46,424 nt of DNA from Bacteroidota bacterium (GTDB lineage Bacteria > Bacteroidota > Ignavibacteria > UBA10030): contig JADGQA010000003.1 of assembly GCA_017882185.1 (NCBI GenBank), positions 1 through 46,424 on the forward strand. Direction: 5' to 3'. Under the pieces are notes generated by a model that saw only the letters and a program-made list of their open reading frames with translations, was not told the origin of the DNA and did not search any database. Numbering within the stretch: the first letter of the stretch is position 1; each line of letters starts with the position of its first letter. This document shows positions 1 through 10,664 of the stretch, piece by piece. Position numbers and translations under genes: made by a program.

Positions 1-980
1 GCCGTCGCCTGGTGCTGGATGAATTCAGGAACAATACGTTTCTCTGCGACGATATTGACGAGGCCGATATTCTTTACCCGGATCATTGCACGTCCGACGA
101 GATACGTGAGCCATGATGTCCGGTAAACGACGAACATCGGTGTCGCAAAGCAAGCAGTCTCAAGCGTTGCAGTTCCCGACGTCACAAACGCAAAATGCGC
201 GTTTTGCATGAGTTCGTATATCGAGCCTTTGATCAGATGAACGTCATCGACTTTGAAAAACGTCTTGAAATACTTCTCCTCAAGGGTTGGAGCGACTCCC
301 ACGGCGATTTCCATGTCCAACTCTGCGGCAATACCTTTCGCGGCCTGCAGCATCGAGGGAAAAATGTTTTCAATTTCCTGGAGTCTGCTTCCCGGGAACA
401 GTGCGATGATATCCTTCCCGCTATCAATTCCATATCGCTTGCAGAAACTCGATTTGTCCAATTGTGTTTCCAACACTTCCATCAACGGATGGCCAACAAA
501 CTCTGCATCAATTCCTTCGTTTCTGTAAAATTCCACTTCAAACGGAAAAATGACAAGCATTTTGTCCACCAGTCCTCGCATTTTTTTTACGCGTCCCTTA
601 TTCCATGCCCACACTTGCGGACTGATATAATAGACGATCTTGACACCGTATCGTTTCGCGATGGCCGCAAATCTAAGGTTGAAACCCGGATAATCAATGA
701 GAAGGAGCACGTCCGGTTTTTTGAATTTGACAATCTGCTCCAGCGTGCGTTCCATGGTTTTGACAAACGGGAGATGTTTGAGCACTTCAAAAAACCCCAT
801 AAAACCCAGTTCACGAATGTGGTAGACCAGACTCATCCCTTCCCTTTTCATCTTGTCACCACCTACCCCATAAATGTCAATGTTCGCATCAATCCGTTTG
901 AGCTCCCGCACAACCCCTGAGCCGTGCAAATCTCCCGATGCCTCTCCGGCGATGATCATTACGCGCTTTACCATAGTCAT
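1..980 (-). CDS. lpxB: Lipid-A-disaccharide synthase, C-terminus cut by window edge
   Basis: Reverse-strand reading MTMVKRVMIIAGEASGDLHGSGVVRELKR...IDYPGFNLRFA...YYISPQVWAW...ALFPGSRLQEI...TSGTATLETA is the LpxB signature. Open through base 1, hence absent from the ORF track. ATGA overlap with the upstream gene. Confidence 0.93.
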   Translation of the reverse strand, partial: MTMVKRVMIIAGEASGDLHGSGVVRELKRIDANIDIYGVGGDKMKREGMSLVYHIRELGFMGFFEVLKHLPFVKTMERTLEQIVKFKKPDVLLLIDYPGFNLRFAAIAKRYGVKIVYYISPQVWAWNKGRVKKMRGLVDKMLVIFPFEVEFYRNEGIDAEFVGHPLMEVLETQLDKSSFCKRYGIDSGKDIIALFPGSRLQEIENIFPSMLQAAKGIAAELDMEIAVGVAPTLEEKYFKTFFKVDDVHLIKGSIYELMQNAHFAFVTSGTATLETACFATPMFVVYRTSWLTYLVGRAMIRVKNIGLVNIVAEKRIVPEFIQHQAT

Positions 981-1588
981 CGCCTCAACCATAAAACCAG
1001 CAGGAGAACTAGAACCATGCTGAATGCCTGGAGCGTCCTCTTTTCAGATCGAAGTGCACCAACCCAATACGGTCGCTGGTGGGTCTGCGATTCGTGGTGA
1101 AAAGGTCTCATCCGTGGCAAGAACCTCGGAACGTTTTTGGCATACTCTTCATAGGCGACGCCAAACGATATCCGAAGAAATCCTTCTTCGAGAATCACGA
1201 TCTGATAGTACTGGAAGACAAAGTAAACCGCGGCAACAACGAGAAACCACGGATAGAGCGCATTGGACATTACCCCAATGCCGACGTACAGAAAGATGTT
1301 ACCCAGGTAGAGCGGATTTCGAACAAAGGCAAATGGTCCTGCCATGATGACCTCAGGAGCCCCCACACCGCCTGTAACGCGCGTCAGGCTTCCGGCATAT
1401 GCCACACCCCAATACCGGAGGAACTCGCCCGTGAATGCCAATGCGCCACCAATGATCATCGTGCTGGAAACCGGCTTCGCAAACACAACCATGATAATCA
1501 GAAATGGAATTGGCGTGTAGCTTCTGTATTGAAATAGGTTCTGGCGAAATGATTGCAGTGTCAATTGTTCTTTGCCCAGTTCTTTCAA
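977..1588 (-). CDS. Isoprenylcysteine carboxyl methyltransferase (ICMT/PEMT)-family membrane methyltransferase
   Basis: ORF 203 aa, multiple TM segments, C-terminal GPFAFVRNPLYLGN and E..Y..Y...VPRFLP typical of the ICMT family. Confidence 0.75.
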   Translation of the reverse strand: MKELGKEQLTLQSFRQNLFQYRSYTPIPFLIIMVVFAKPVSSTMIIGGALAFTGEFLRYWGVAYAGSLTRVTGGVGAPEVIMAGPFAFVRNPLYLGNIFLYVGIGVMSNALYPWFLVVAAVYFVFQYYQIVILEEGFLRISFGVAYEEYAKNVPRFLPRMRPFHHESQTHQRPYWVGALRSEKRTLQAFSMVLVLLLVLWLRR

Positions 1589-2307
1589 CCTTGCATAAAT
1601 ACGTCATGCCGGGCCATCTCCGCCTCTCGACGTTTTCTTAATCTTTTCTTGGTAAGCAGAATTTCCAGTCGTTGTTGAACGTCAAGAAACGTTGTGTACT
1701 CGAAATAGGATATATTCTCCTGCTGGCAATACTTAATCAGGTCCTTCTTTGCGAAGACAATGTCGGCATAGTGAATGGGACACCGGTCCGATATCCCATC
1801 ACCCACGTACACAATGATGTCGTCATCCCCGGAAAGCGTAAGCATATGATTTCGTTTACAGTTGCCACAAAAGAGGCATTCCGAATCCGTATAGGGGAAT
1901 GTAACCTCAAGCCCGGCCACGCCGCCGTTATTCACAAACTCCAGATGGTTGGCAAAGAAGGGACAATCCGCAAGGTGGTTGCGATTCAAAATTCTCTGAA
2001 CATAGAAATCCAATCCGTCACTCAGGATGACAAGTGGTATATCGCGCAGGAGGCAGAAATCTCTGAATTGAGAAAAATGCACATCGATGGTAAATTGATC
2101 GACAAATGCCCCGAGCTGAGCAGGCGAAACTCCGGAGACCAGTCTCGCTTCGGCAAGAAGACATTCACGCGCAGTGATTGTGTCATTGAGATACTGACGA
2201 GCTATCTCGTCCGCACCTGTGCCGGCAAATTCTGTGAATAATTCTCTTCCGATATCTTTCTGAGCGACCGTTCCATCAAAATCACAGAATACTCTCAGCA
2301 TGCTCAA
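1585..2307 (-). CDS. HAD-superfamily phosphatase, MtnX-like
   Basis: VFCDFDGTV motif I, VILSDG motif II, VYVGDGISDRCP motif IV. Confidence 0.8.
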   Translation of the reverse strand: MSMLRVFCDFDGTVAQKDIGRELFTEFAGTGADEIARQYLNDTITARECLLAEARLVSGVSPAQLGAFVDQFTIDVHFSQFRDFCLLRDIPLVILSDGLDFYVQRILNRNHLADCPFFANHLEFVNNGGVAGLEVTFPYTDSECLFCGNCKRNHMLTLSGDDDIIVYVGDGISDRCPIHYADIVFAKKDLIKYCQQENISYFEYTTFLDVQQRLEILLTKKRLRKRREAEMARHDVFMQG

Positions 2308-5300
2308 GACTTCTCCACCTTCTCTCCAAACCGGACTGAGACCAATTTGGAGACCCCCTCTTCTTCCATCGTAACACCATAGAGCGCGTTTGCAGCCTCC
2401 ATCGTTCTCTTGTTATGAGTGACCACGATGAACTGGGTATTATCGGAAAATGCAGCGAGGATTCTGGTGAAACGATCGATGTTGGTATCGTCGAGCGGCG
2501 CATCGACCTCGTCGAGAATGCAGAACGGACTCGGTTTCACGAGATAGATGGCGAACAGCAACGCGATCGCGGTGAGAGTCTTTTCGCCACCTGACAACAG
2601 ATCGATCGAGGTAGGCCTCTTCCCCCGGGGCTTGGCAACAATCTCGATCCGGGCTTCCAGAGGATCGACACCTTCTTCGAGGCGAAGATCGCACTCGTCC
2701 CCTTCATCGAAGAGACGTTTAAACGTAGTAATAAAGTTCTCCCGGATCAGCTCAAATGTCTCCGTGAATTTCCGTTGGGCCGTGGTGTTGATTTCTTCGA
2801 TTGTCTCAAGGATCGTGCGTTCCGACTCAACAAGATCATCCCGTTGGGCAATCACAAAATCAAGACGTTCCTTTTCGCTCTTGTATTCATCAAAGGCGGC
2901 AAAATTGACCGGACCCAGTCCCTTGATCTTCTCTTTCAGCGTTCGGACCGATTCCATCGCTGTGCCAAAATCAAACTGCTCATTGGGAACAATCGCATGA
3001 AATTTCAGTTCGAGATTGAATTCTTCCTGCGCACGAAGAATCAGATTCTCTGATTTCATCGTCAGTTCTTGTATCTTCATCTCGAGGTCGTACGTCGCCT
3101 GCAATGACCCTTCGTGCTTCGCCCGTTCCTGTTTCAACTTCGATTCGATGTCCTGAATCCTGTCACGCTTCGACGTGAATTCCAGATCGATGGCGTGTTT
3201 TCGATCCTTGAGACCTGCCAAATCTGTATGCGCTTCCTTGAGCTTCTGATCAGTTTCGCGAATTTCTGCAACGAGGGTCTCCATTTCTTCTTTGGAGGCC
3301 TGGATATCCCTTAACCGTTGGTCGATGGACCCTGTCATCGATTGGAGCGTCGAATCAGCGTGCTCGATTGACTGCTGCACGCTCCTTTCCTCAGATTTCA
3401 GAGAAAGCACTGCGACATTCGCTTCATTCGCCGCACGCGTAAATTCCGATGCGAGCGCATCCATCGTTTCAAGCTCGGAAGACATGGCGCCGATGGACCG
3501 CTCCGCTTCATTTTTTTCTCGTTCCTTGTTATCGATCGCTGGCAGCAGTTTATTCAGTTCGGTCCTCAACGAAGTGATCTCTCCACTCATTCTCTCCGAC
3601 TCGGCCCTGTTTCGCTCAATGGCGTCCTCTGCGGATTTCTTTTCGAATTCAAGCTGGGCGATACGCACTTCGACTGTCGTCATGTGCTGTTCGATCGAGC
3701 GTGCCTCCTCCGACAGTTCCTTGAGGTTCGTTTTCTCGATGGTCTTTCTCTTCTCGTCTACTTCGCTGGCAAGCGTTGCAGCCTGTTCGTGAAGTTTCGC
3801 AATCTCTTCCGTGAGCTCCTCCAGCTGTGACTTCTTTCCAATATGTCCCCCTTCATCCTGACGAAGGCTTCCACCGCGGACAACGCCTCTGCCCGTGATA
3901 ACTTCTCCCTCCAACGTTATGCAACGCAGACTCGGTTCCCGGCCAATGATCCTGTTCGCCGTCGGCACATCCTCCACGACCAATGTGCCGTCAAAGAGAA
4001 AATCGAATAGCGACCGGTGGTGCTCGCTGCATCGAATGATCGTGCCCGCCCAACCGTGCACACCAGACTCGTCAAATCCTCCCAATGGAATTGAAACAGA
4101 AGGGACTCTGTCGAGACAAATAAATGTTGCCTTTCCCTTCCTGTTCTTCTTCAGGAATTCCATTGCCGAGTAAGCCTGGCCAACGTTCGGGACGATGACG
4201 TACCCGACCGCCTCACCGAGTGCAGTCTCGACAGCCACGCGATATTTCGGGTCAGTGGTGACGGCATCACCGACCGTTGTCTGAATCCGTGTGTTCCATT
4301 CGTCGCTGGAAATGAGATACCGAGCTCCTTCTGAATAGCCATCGTATGTTTCGACCAATCCTTTGAGAAAATCGACGCGTGCCTGTTTTCGCTCGATTTC
4401 GCCACGAAGCGGCAGATCCTTGCCGCGCAACTGTTCGAGCTCGGATTGAAGTCGCACGATGTGCTCTTCCATCTGTTGCGTCCGCACTTCCGCCTGCGCA
4501 AACAATTTTCTCAGTTCCCGGTCTTCACCTGTTAGCGAGAGAATTTCACCCGACGTGCGATCGATTTGTCCCGTGTAGTTGTGACTTTCTTCTGCGATAT
4601 GCTCGATACGGCCGCGAATATTCTCGATTCGCGCTTTGGATTGGTTTTCACGATTGCGCAACTCAGAAACCTCGTGAAGGAATCCGATCATCCTGTCTTG
4701 AACCGCCTTGAGCTCTGTTTTCTTTGCGTTAAGTTGCACTTCAAATTTGTCGAGATCCGCTTTCTTTCGACGATAGATTCCTTCGGACTCGAGTATCTCG
4801 ATTTTGCTCGTCTCGAGAGATCCGAACAGCTCCAATTGTTTGTGTTTCAGTTCCTCGCGTTGCTTCTGCAGATCGATTTGCTCCTGCTCAAACCGTCGCA
4901 CATTGGAGTTGAGAGACTTTTGCCGCTCGTGAGCCGCGGCTTGCTTCTGTTCATGCTGATGGATCGCTTCCTGTTGTGCTGTGAGGTCCGATTGGGCGTT
5001 CGACAATTTTGCCTCAAGTTCCCGTGATTCCTGCCGCAAGACTTCGAGCAGCGTTTCTTCCTGTGCAAGCTCCAGGTCGATCTTGTCCTTTTCATCAACC
5101 GTCTTTGACAACTGATCTTTTAACGGAACGATTTTTTCGATAACGCTATGATACTCTCGCGCCAATAAATCGATTTCGAATTGCCTCAGTTGCTGGTTGA
5201 GCTCGTTATATCTTTGGGCTTTGTGGGCCTGGCGCTCGAGTGAATTGACCGCTTTCTGGACCGTGCTGACGCTGTCATTCAGGCGCGTAAGATCCATCCG

Positions 5301-5852
5301 CACACTTTCGAGTCGTCGAACAGCTTCTTTACGTCTATGCTTGTACTTTGTCACTCCTGCAGATTCTTCAAACAATCGGCGCCGCTCATCGGAATTGTCG
5401 CTCAAGATACTCTCCACCATTTTGAGCTCGATCACTGAATAGGCGTCGGAGCCCATCCCGGTGTCCATGAAGAGATCACGGATATCTTTGAGGCGGCAGA
5501 GAGCCCTATTGATGTAGTACTCGCTTTCACCGGACCGGTACACTCTCCGAGTCAACGTCACTTCAGTGTATTCGGAGGGAAGAATCCCTTTTGAATTCTC
5601 GATCGTCACAGACACTTCGGCGAGATTCAACGGCTTCCGCGATTTTGTACCGTTGAAGATTACGTCTTCCATCTTGTCGCTGCGAAGAGTCGTAGGCCGC
5701 TGCTCCCCCAGTACCCAGCGCAAGGCGTCGACGACATTCGTTTTGCCGCAGCCGTTTGGTCCAACGATCCCTGTGATACCCGAGTCGAAGGCCATGTTGA
5801 TCTTCTGCGCAAATGACTTGAAGCCAAATATTTCCAGCCTGGAAAGATACAT
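2304..5852 (-). CDS. smc: Chromosome segregation protein SMC
   Basis: N-terminal MYLSRLEIFGFKSFAQK, Walker A GPNGCGKTN, long coiled coils, hinge, C-terminal LLSGGEKTLTAIALLFAIYLVKPSPFCILDEVDAPLDD. Confidence 0.97.
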   Translation of the reverse strand: MYLSRLEIFGFKSFAQKINMAFDSGITGIVGPNGCGKTNVVDALRWVLGEQRPTTLRSDKMEDVIFNGTKSRKPLNLAEVSVTIENSKGILPSEYTEVTLTRRVYRSGESEYYINRALCRLKDIRDLFMDTGMGSDAYSVIELKMVESILSDNSDERRRLFEESAGVTKYKHRRKEAVRRLESVRMDLTRLNDSVSTVQKAVNSLERQAHKAQRYNELNQQLRQFEIDLLAREYHSVIEKIVPLKDQLSKTVDEKDKIDLELAQEETLLEVLRQESRELEAKLSNAQSDLTAQQEAIHQHEQKQAAAHERQKSLNSNVRRFEQEQIDLQKQREELKHKQLELFGSLETSKIEILESEGIYRRKKADLDKFEVQLNAKKTELKAVQDRMIGFLHEVSELRNRENQSKARIENIRGRIEHIAEESHNYTGQIDRTSGEILSLTGEDRELRKLFAQAEVRTQQMEEHIVRLQSELEQLRGKDLPLRGEIERKQARVDFLKGLVETYDGYSEGARYLISSDEWNTRIQTTVGDAVTTDPKYRVAVETALGEAVGYVIVPNVGQAYSAMEFLKKNRKGKATFICLDRVPSVSIPLGGFDESGVHGWAGTIIRCSEHHRSLFDFLFDGTLVVEDVPTANRIIGREPSLRCITLEGEVITGRGVVRGGSLRQDEGGHIGKKSQLEELTEEIAKLHEQAATLASEVDEKRKTIEKTNLKELSEEARSIEQHMTTVEVRIAQLEFEKKSAEDAIERNRAESERMSGEITSLRTELNKLLPAIDNKEREKNEAERSIGAMSSELETMDALASEFTRAANEANVAVLSLKSEERSVQQSIEHADSTLQSMTGSIDQRLRDIQASKEEMETLVAEIRETDQKLKEAHTDLAGLKDRKHAIDLEFTSKRDRIQDIESKLKQERAKHEGSLQATYDLEMKIQELTMKSENLILRAQEEFNLELKFHAIVPNEQFDFGTAMESVRTLKEKIKGLGPVNFAAFDEYKSEKERLDFVIAQRDDLVESERTILETIEEINTTAQRKFTETFELIRENFITTFKRLFDEGDECDLRLEEGVDPLEARIEIVAKPRGKRPTSIDLLSGGEKTLTAIALLFAIYLVKPSPFCILDEVDAPLDDTNIDRFTRILAAFSDNTQFIVVTHNKRTMEAANALYGVTMEEEGVSKLVSVRFGEKVEKS

Positions 5853-8503
5853 TACCCAAGGCTCCGAGAAATGTCGTATGCGTACTTCAGTGATGAGCTG
5901 ATCGCGTACACCGATTCATAATACAAGGAAATGCCGCCGACCAGTATCCCCAGCACGAAGATGCTGCCGATAAATGCATTTACGGGACGGATGTCGTATA
6001 CGATTGCAATTCCGCTGATCATTCTCGCAAGCGTCCACAGGAATACTACAAGGATGACGGCCATGGAGGGAATGATGTAAAGTGGGTTTTCCATGATCTT
6101 GAAGAGACTCATTGCAAGGGGACTGAGAAAAACGAGGGGCATTGCACTCCACACTGAGACGCCATATGCATGGTACCAACGCACCTTGGTGCGAACCACA
6201 AATGAACAGACTTTGATAATCAGCGAAACAACAAGGGATAGCAGAAAAAAACCGAAAGAAAAGAACAGGATCCCTTCCATGGGATTCCACGTTGCACGGA
6301 TGGCGATTTCTTTGAGCGAGTCGGAAACAACAAAGTAGGTTAGAAGAAAATCGAACAGCCTGTCCGTGCGATAATGATAGAGGATGCTGGAAAAAATGAC
6401 CGCTAGGGTCACAGAGACCAGGACAGAGAGCATTACGGTCTGCAGCAACGAGATCGCCCTGAAATCCCGCAAGTCAGAATAGAAATTGTATGAGCGCATG
6501 AGCGCCCGTTTGATTGCCTCCGCAAATCGACGATTGTAGGCGTATTCGTATCCCAGGACGAGAATCACGAATAGCCCCGAAACAACAGGGGCAACGGGGA
6601 ACGCTGTTTTTTGCGAACCGGGCGGAAGTGCGGCGGTTTTCTCATCCTCATATTGGGCCCTTACCATATCGAAGGCGAGACGTTTTTCTCTGCGTTCACT
6701 CACCAATCCAACCGGATAGAGGTACGGATCCTGCACGTTTACGGACAAAATCGGACGATCGCCTCTCCAATCTGCAAAGGATGAGATGAAGCTTCCTGCG
6801 ATCCCTACATCGCGAATCGCTGCATAGTATTGAAGGAAAAAACGGGCCTGTGCCTGCTGAGAAAGTGGATCATACCAACCTTGCATGTCATTGTGATCCA
6901 CCTCCTTGCTGTAACTCAACAGAAATATGGGTTGGTCGGTGTGTGTCATCTTCCAGGAAGTAAGATGACTCTTGAATGATTTCAGGTCCAGGGCAGTAAG
7001 GTCAAGCGCCGCAATATCGACGTGGCTCGCACACTTGTCATTCGCGAGCATTTGCGTCCCACAATACACTGGCCTGTCGTCCAACGATCGGAACTGCCGC
7101 GCGGCGCGATCAACAAAATGAACGGCATCATCGGTTGCTGAATCGAATTCACTTCCCAATCCCCACGCTAGGATGGAGGGGTTTGGTTGATCCCGCAGAA
7201 CCATTTCGCGAATCATCCCTTCGACAACGACCCGATACGAATCGGTACCCAGAATATCTCCCGGGACATTCCACACAGGAAGCTCCTCAAGACAGAATAG
7301 TCCATACCGGTTACAAAGGTTAATCATGTAAGGGTGCGGAGGATGGAACGCGAATCGAATGGCATTGACACCCAATGATTTCATCATCGCCACATCCCGC
7401 TCCATTTCTTCATAGGTGAGCGATGCGCCTTTCCCCGGATATTCCTCGTGCCAGGAAATCCCTTTCAAAGGGATGTTCACGCCATTGATCAGGATTGCAT
7501 TCCCAACGATCTGTTCTGAGCGGAATCCAAAATTCGTTCTGACCTCATCAACTACTTTGCTTTGTTTTCCTCCGGTTGCAATAATCGCACGGAGAATATA
7601 GAGCGCGGGGTTCTCCGGACTCCACAACTGCAAATGGTTCACGGCAAACGATGTAGCAATCTCCTGATCGTGATTGGCCTCGACAGAAATAGTTTGTGGT
7701 CCGGACTGCGCAATCACGGTGTTCAAAATCCGATCAACAACGTCCAAGGTAAGCGTGTATGTTGCTGGAAAAGCGTTCGCTTGTGTTGTATCGGGATGTC
7801 CAAGGGTGTTGATGTTGTTGCTGATCGTGGTCGCCGCGGTGATGTACCCGTGCTGGAGTGTGCTGTCAACACTTGTACGAAACTGCACGGAGGCTACCCT
7901 GAGCTGTGGTGTCGCAAGCAGATAAATGTCTCTGAGTATTCCGCCGTAGTTGCGCCATCCCCAGACTTGTTTCCTCAACGGCACGCTTGTCCGAGAATTG
8001 AGTCTATTGTTCACAACAACTCTGATGGTGTTTTCCGGACCGCGTTGGAGTGCGTTGTCAGGTATATCAAACGAGAAAGAACTGTAGCCTCCAACATGTC
8101 TTCCCACAAAGACATCATTGACAAATACTTCAGCTTCGTAGTTGATACCGAATGCGACAAACTTGAACGATGAATTGTTAACGAGATCTTCTCTGAGCGA
8201 GAACTTGCGCTGAAACACCATGGTACCGACGTAGTCGAATGAACTGGGGACTTTGACCTGACGCCAATTCTCATTGTCGGTGGAGTATTGCCAGGTGCCA
8301 GCCAAGTCGATCTTACTTCTTGTCGGGGTGTCAGGATCCAATCCTGCGTCTTGACCGAGAAGAGTCCTTTGACCGTTCTCAAAAATGCGTGGCTGAGCTT
8401 GGACCGGGAGAACCAAAACCAGACAAAAGAGACTGAAGATGAACGTGGGGGAAGGAGAGAGAAATGCTGGGATTCTGTTCAATTTTTTGACAGAAATATG
8501 CAA
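5852..8503 (-). CDS. GH2-like (beta-galactosidase/glucuronidase fold) protein with signal peptide and C-terminal multi-TM domain
   Basis: Signal peptide FSLFCLVLVLPVQA; sugar-binding domain WQYSTD..VPSSFDY; QVWGWRNYGGILRDIYL; TIM-barrel MKSLGVNAIRFAFHPPHPYMINLCNRYGLFCLEELPVW; NPSILAWGLGSEFD; then about 6-7 hydrophobic helices from about aa 630. Confidence 0.82.
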   Translation of the reverse strand: MHISVKKLNRIPAFLSPSPTFIFSLFCLVLVLPVQAQPRIFENGQRTLLGQDAGLDPDTPTRSKIDLAGTWQYSTDNENWRQVKVPSSFDYVGTMVFQRKFSLREDLVNNSSFKFVAFGINYEAEVFVNDVFVGRHVGGYSSFSFDIPDNALQRGPENTIRVVVNNRLNSRTSVPLRKQVWGWRNYGGILRDIYLLATPQLRVASVQFRTSVDSTLQHGYITAATTISNNINTLGHPDTTQANAFPATYTLTLDVVDRILNTVIAQSGPQTISVEANHDQEIATSFAVNHLQLWSPENPALYILRAIIATGGKQSKVVDEVRTNFGFRSEQIVGNAILINGVNIPLKGISWHEEYPGKGASLTYEEMERDVAMMKSLGVNAIRFAFHPPHPYMINLCNRYGLFCLEELPVWNVPGDILGTDSYRVVVEGMIREMVLRDQPNPSILAWGLGSEFDSATDDAVHFVDRAARQFRSLDDRPVYCGTQMLANDKCASHVDIAALDLTALDLKSFKSHLTSWKMTHTDQPIFLLSYSKEVDHNDMQGWYDPLSQQAQARFFLQYYAAIRDVGIAGSFISSFADWRGDRPILSVNVQDPYLYPVGLVSERREKRLAFDMVRAQYEDEKTAALPPGSQKTAFPVAPVVSGLFVILVLGYEYAYNRRFAEAIKRALMRSYNFYSDLRDFRAISLLQTVMLSVLVSVTLAVIFSSILYHYRTDRLFDFLLTYFVVSDSLKEIAIRATWNPMEGILFFSFGFFLLSLVVSLIIKVCSFVVRTKVRWYHAYGVSVWSAMPLVFLSPLAMSLFKIMENPLYIIPSMAVILVVFLWTLARMISGIAIVYDIRPVNAFIGSIFVLGILVGGISLYYESVYAISSSLKYAYDISRSLG

Positions 8504-8575
8504 GAAATGAAGATATTTTCCTTAAATATAATACAAAAGGGGGGGGAAAGCAATGAAGAACGTTAAATGAACTAC

Positions 8576-8593
8576 GATTTTCGCTTGAAAATC
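8576..8593 (-). terminator. Possible hairpin directly after the tpiA stop
   Basis: GATTTTC-gctt-GAAAATC perfect inverted repeat; no strong T-tract. Confidence 0.3.
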
Positions 8594-8595
8594 AG

Positions 8596-9369
8596 CTACT
8601 TCTTGCTTGTCAGGATTGCATTCTCAACAATGGTAACGAATGACTCTGCTTTCAAACATGCCCCCCCCACCAAGGCACCGTCAATGTCGGATTGGGTTAA
8701 AAGTTCTCGTGAGTTCTCGGGCTTTACGCTTCCACCGTATTGAATTACCACCTTTTCAGCCGTCGCCCACGAATACGTTTGTCCAATGATTTTACGGATG
8801 AGCAAATGAACCTCTTGTGCCTGCGCTGGCGTGGCAGTTTTCCCGGTTCCAATCGCCCAGATGGGTTCATACGCAATAATGAGGTTCTCAACTTCTGACG
8901 AGCTTATCTCCCTCAGCACTCCTTTGACCTGGGTCGTGACAATTTGGTCGGTGATGTTTTTTTCGCGTTGTTCCAACGTCTCACCGACGCATATTATCGG
9001 AGTCAAGCCCGAAGACAATGCCTTGCGGGCTTTCCTGTTGATGAACTCATTGGTCTCGTTGAAGTATTGCCTGCGCTCCGAGTGTCCAAGGATGACGTAC
9101 GTGCATCCAACCGATCGGAGCATTTTTGGGGAGATCTCGCCGGTGAACGCCCCCTCGTCTTCAAGATACATATTCTGAGCTCCCAGAGCGATGGAGCTTC
9201 CGGTCAGCAAAGCCTGTACGAGAGACAACGATGTGAAGGGAGGACATACAATGACTTTCGTGTTACCCAGAGGAACCGTAAGCTTGATTTTGATTCCATT
9301 GATCAGGTCTTTTGACTCCTCGGGAGTCTTGAACATTTTCCAGTTTCCGGCTATGATTTTCGGACGCAT
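8596..9369 (-). CDS. tpiA: Triosephosphate isomerase
   Basis: MRPKIIAGNWKMFK, ILGHSERR, IIAYEPIWAIGTGKTA, IQYGGSVKPEN, GALVGGACL. Confidence 0.97.
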   Translation of the reverse strand: MRPKIIAGNWKMFKTPEESKDLINGIKIKLTVPLGNTKVIVCPPFTSLSLVQALLTGSSIALGAQNMYLEDEGAFTGEISPKMLRSVGCTYVILGHSERRQYFNETNEFINRKARKALSSGLTPIICVGETLEQREKNITDQIVTTQVKGVLREISSSEVENLIIAYEPIWAIGTGKTATPAQAQEVHLLIRKIIGQTYSWATAEKVVIQYGGSVKPENSRELLTQSDIDGALVGGACLKAESFVTIVENAILTSKK

Positions 9370-9456
9370 AGGAGCACATCATCATTAAGAGTGAAATTAC
9401 GAATTGAGTCTGGACTATAGAAACTCACGTATTGCCAAACAAGGCCAGCGGTCCGC

Positions 9457-10623
9457 TCAGGCAGCGATGGCACTCGTTACTTTCTCCGCCGCCTCTTTGA
9501 GAGTCCCTGCGACAAGGAATTTCAATCCGGAATTATTCAGAATGTCGGCTGCCAGGTCGGCATTAGTGCCGGCGAGGCGAATGACGATCGGGATCTGAAC
9601 ATCCACATTCTTGGCGGCCTCGACGACCCCGGTGGCAACGCGATCACAACGGACGATGCCGCCAAAAATATTGATGAGCACCGCTTTGACACTTGGATCT
9701 TTGAGGATTATTCTGAATCCCGCTTCGACGGTGGTCGCATTTGCACCTCCTCCGACATCAAGGAAATTGGCCGGCATCCCACCCGCCAGCTTGATGATAT
9801 CCATGGTTGCCATGGCAAGCCCGGCACCGTTGACCATACAGCCTACGTTTCCGTCCAGCTTGATATAGTTCAAATTCGAGGCCGACGCCTCAACTTCGAG
9901 TGGATCTTCTTCCTCGAGATCCCGCATTTCTGCATAATCGGGATGGCGCTCCAAAGCATTGTCATCAAAGTTGATCTTCGCGTCGAGCGCCAGAACATGC
10001 CCTTCCTGGGTAATGACGAGAGGATTAATCTCTGCAAGCGATGCGTCAGTCGCCTCGTACGCCTTGTAGAGGGCAAGAAAGAATTTGACCGCGTTCTTGA
10101 ACGCGTCACCCGTCAATCCCAATCCAAAACAGAGTTTGCGAGCTTGAAATTGAGTGAGGCCGACAATCGGATCAACCGCCTCCTTGAGAATCTTTTCTGG
10201 AGTCTCTGCAGCCACTTTCTCGATTTCAACTCCGCCCTCTGTGGACGCCATCACCACATTCTGCGAATTCGTTCGATCAAGCGTAATGCCGACATACATT
10301 TCCCGTGCGATGTTCATTCCTTGTTCAATGAGCAGACGGCGGACGATGCGTCCCTCGGGACCGGTCTGATGCGTTATCAACCTCATGCCGAGGATTTCTG
10401 CCGCTCGTTCACGAACCTCTTCCAGGCTTTGCGCCAATTTCACACCGCCTCCTTTTCCTCGTCCACCAGCATGAATCTGGGCTTTGACCACCCAAACGCT
10501 GCCACCGATTTTCTCGGCCGCCTTCACCGCTTCGTCAACGGTAAACGCAACTTGACCTCTCGGAACAGGTACATTGTACTTTTTGAGGATTTCCTTACCC
10601 TGGTACTCGTGTATTTTCATCAC
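9457..10623 (-). CDS. sucC: Succinyl-CoA ligase (ADP-forming) beta subunit
   Basis: [69 protein letters not shown]. Confidence 0.96.
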   Translation of the reverse strand: MMKIHEYQGKEILKKYNVPVPRGQVAFTVDEAVKAAEKIGGSVWVVKAQIHAGGRGKGGGVKLAQSLEEVRERAAEILGMRLITHQTGPEGRIVRRLLIEQGMNIAREMYVGITLDRTNSQNVVMASTEGGVEIEKVAAETPEKILKEAVDPIVGLTQFQARKLCFGLGLTGDAFKNAVKFFLALYKAYEATDASLAEINPLVITQEGHVLALDAKINFDDNALERHPDYAEMRDLEEEDPLEVEASASNLNYIKLDGNVGCMVNGAGLAMATMDIIKLAGGMPANFLDVGGGANATTVEAGFRIILKDPSVKAVLINIFGGIVRCDRVATGVVEAAKNVDVQIPIVIRLAGTNADLAADILNNSGLKFLVAGTLKEAAEKVTSAIAA

Positions 10624-10664
10624 TTACTCCGCAATTGTGTTGTTCCCCAAGAACCATCGTTTTC

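Noticed and set aside
195-920. 241-aa plus-strand ORF
   Set aside because: Antisense shadow of lpxB, which reads cleanly on the minus strand with family motifs.
2548-5027. Several plus-strand ORFs over smc
   Set aside because: Ser/Arg- or Phe/Leu-rich antisense frames; SMC explains the region fully.
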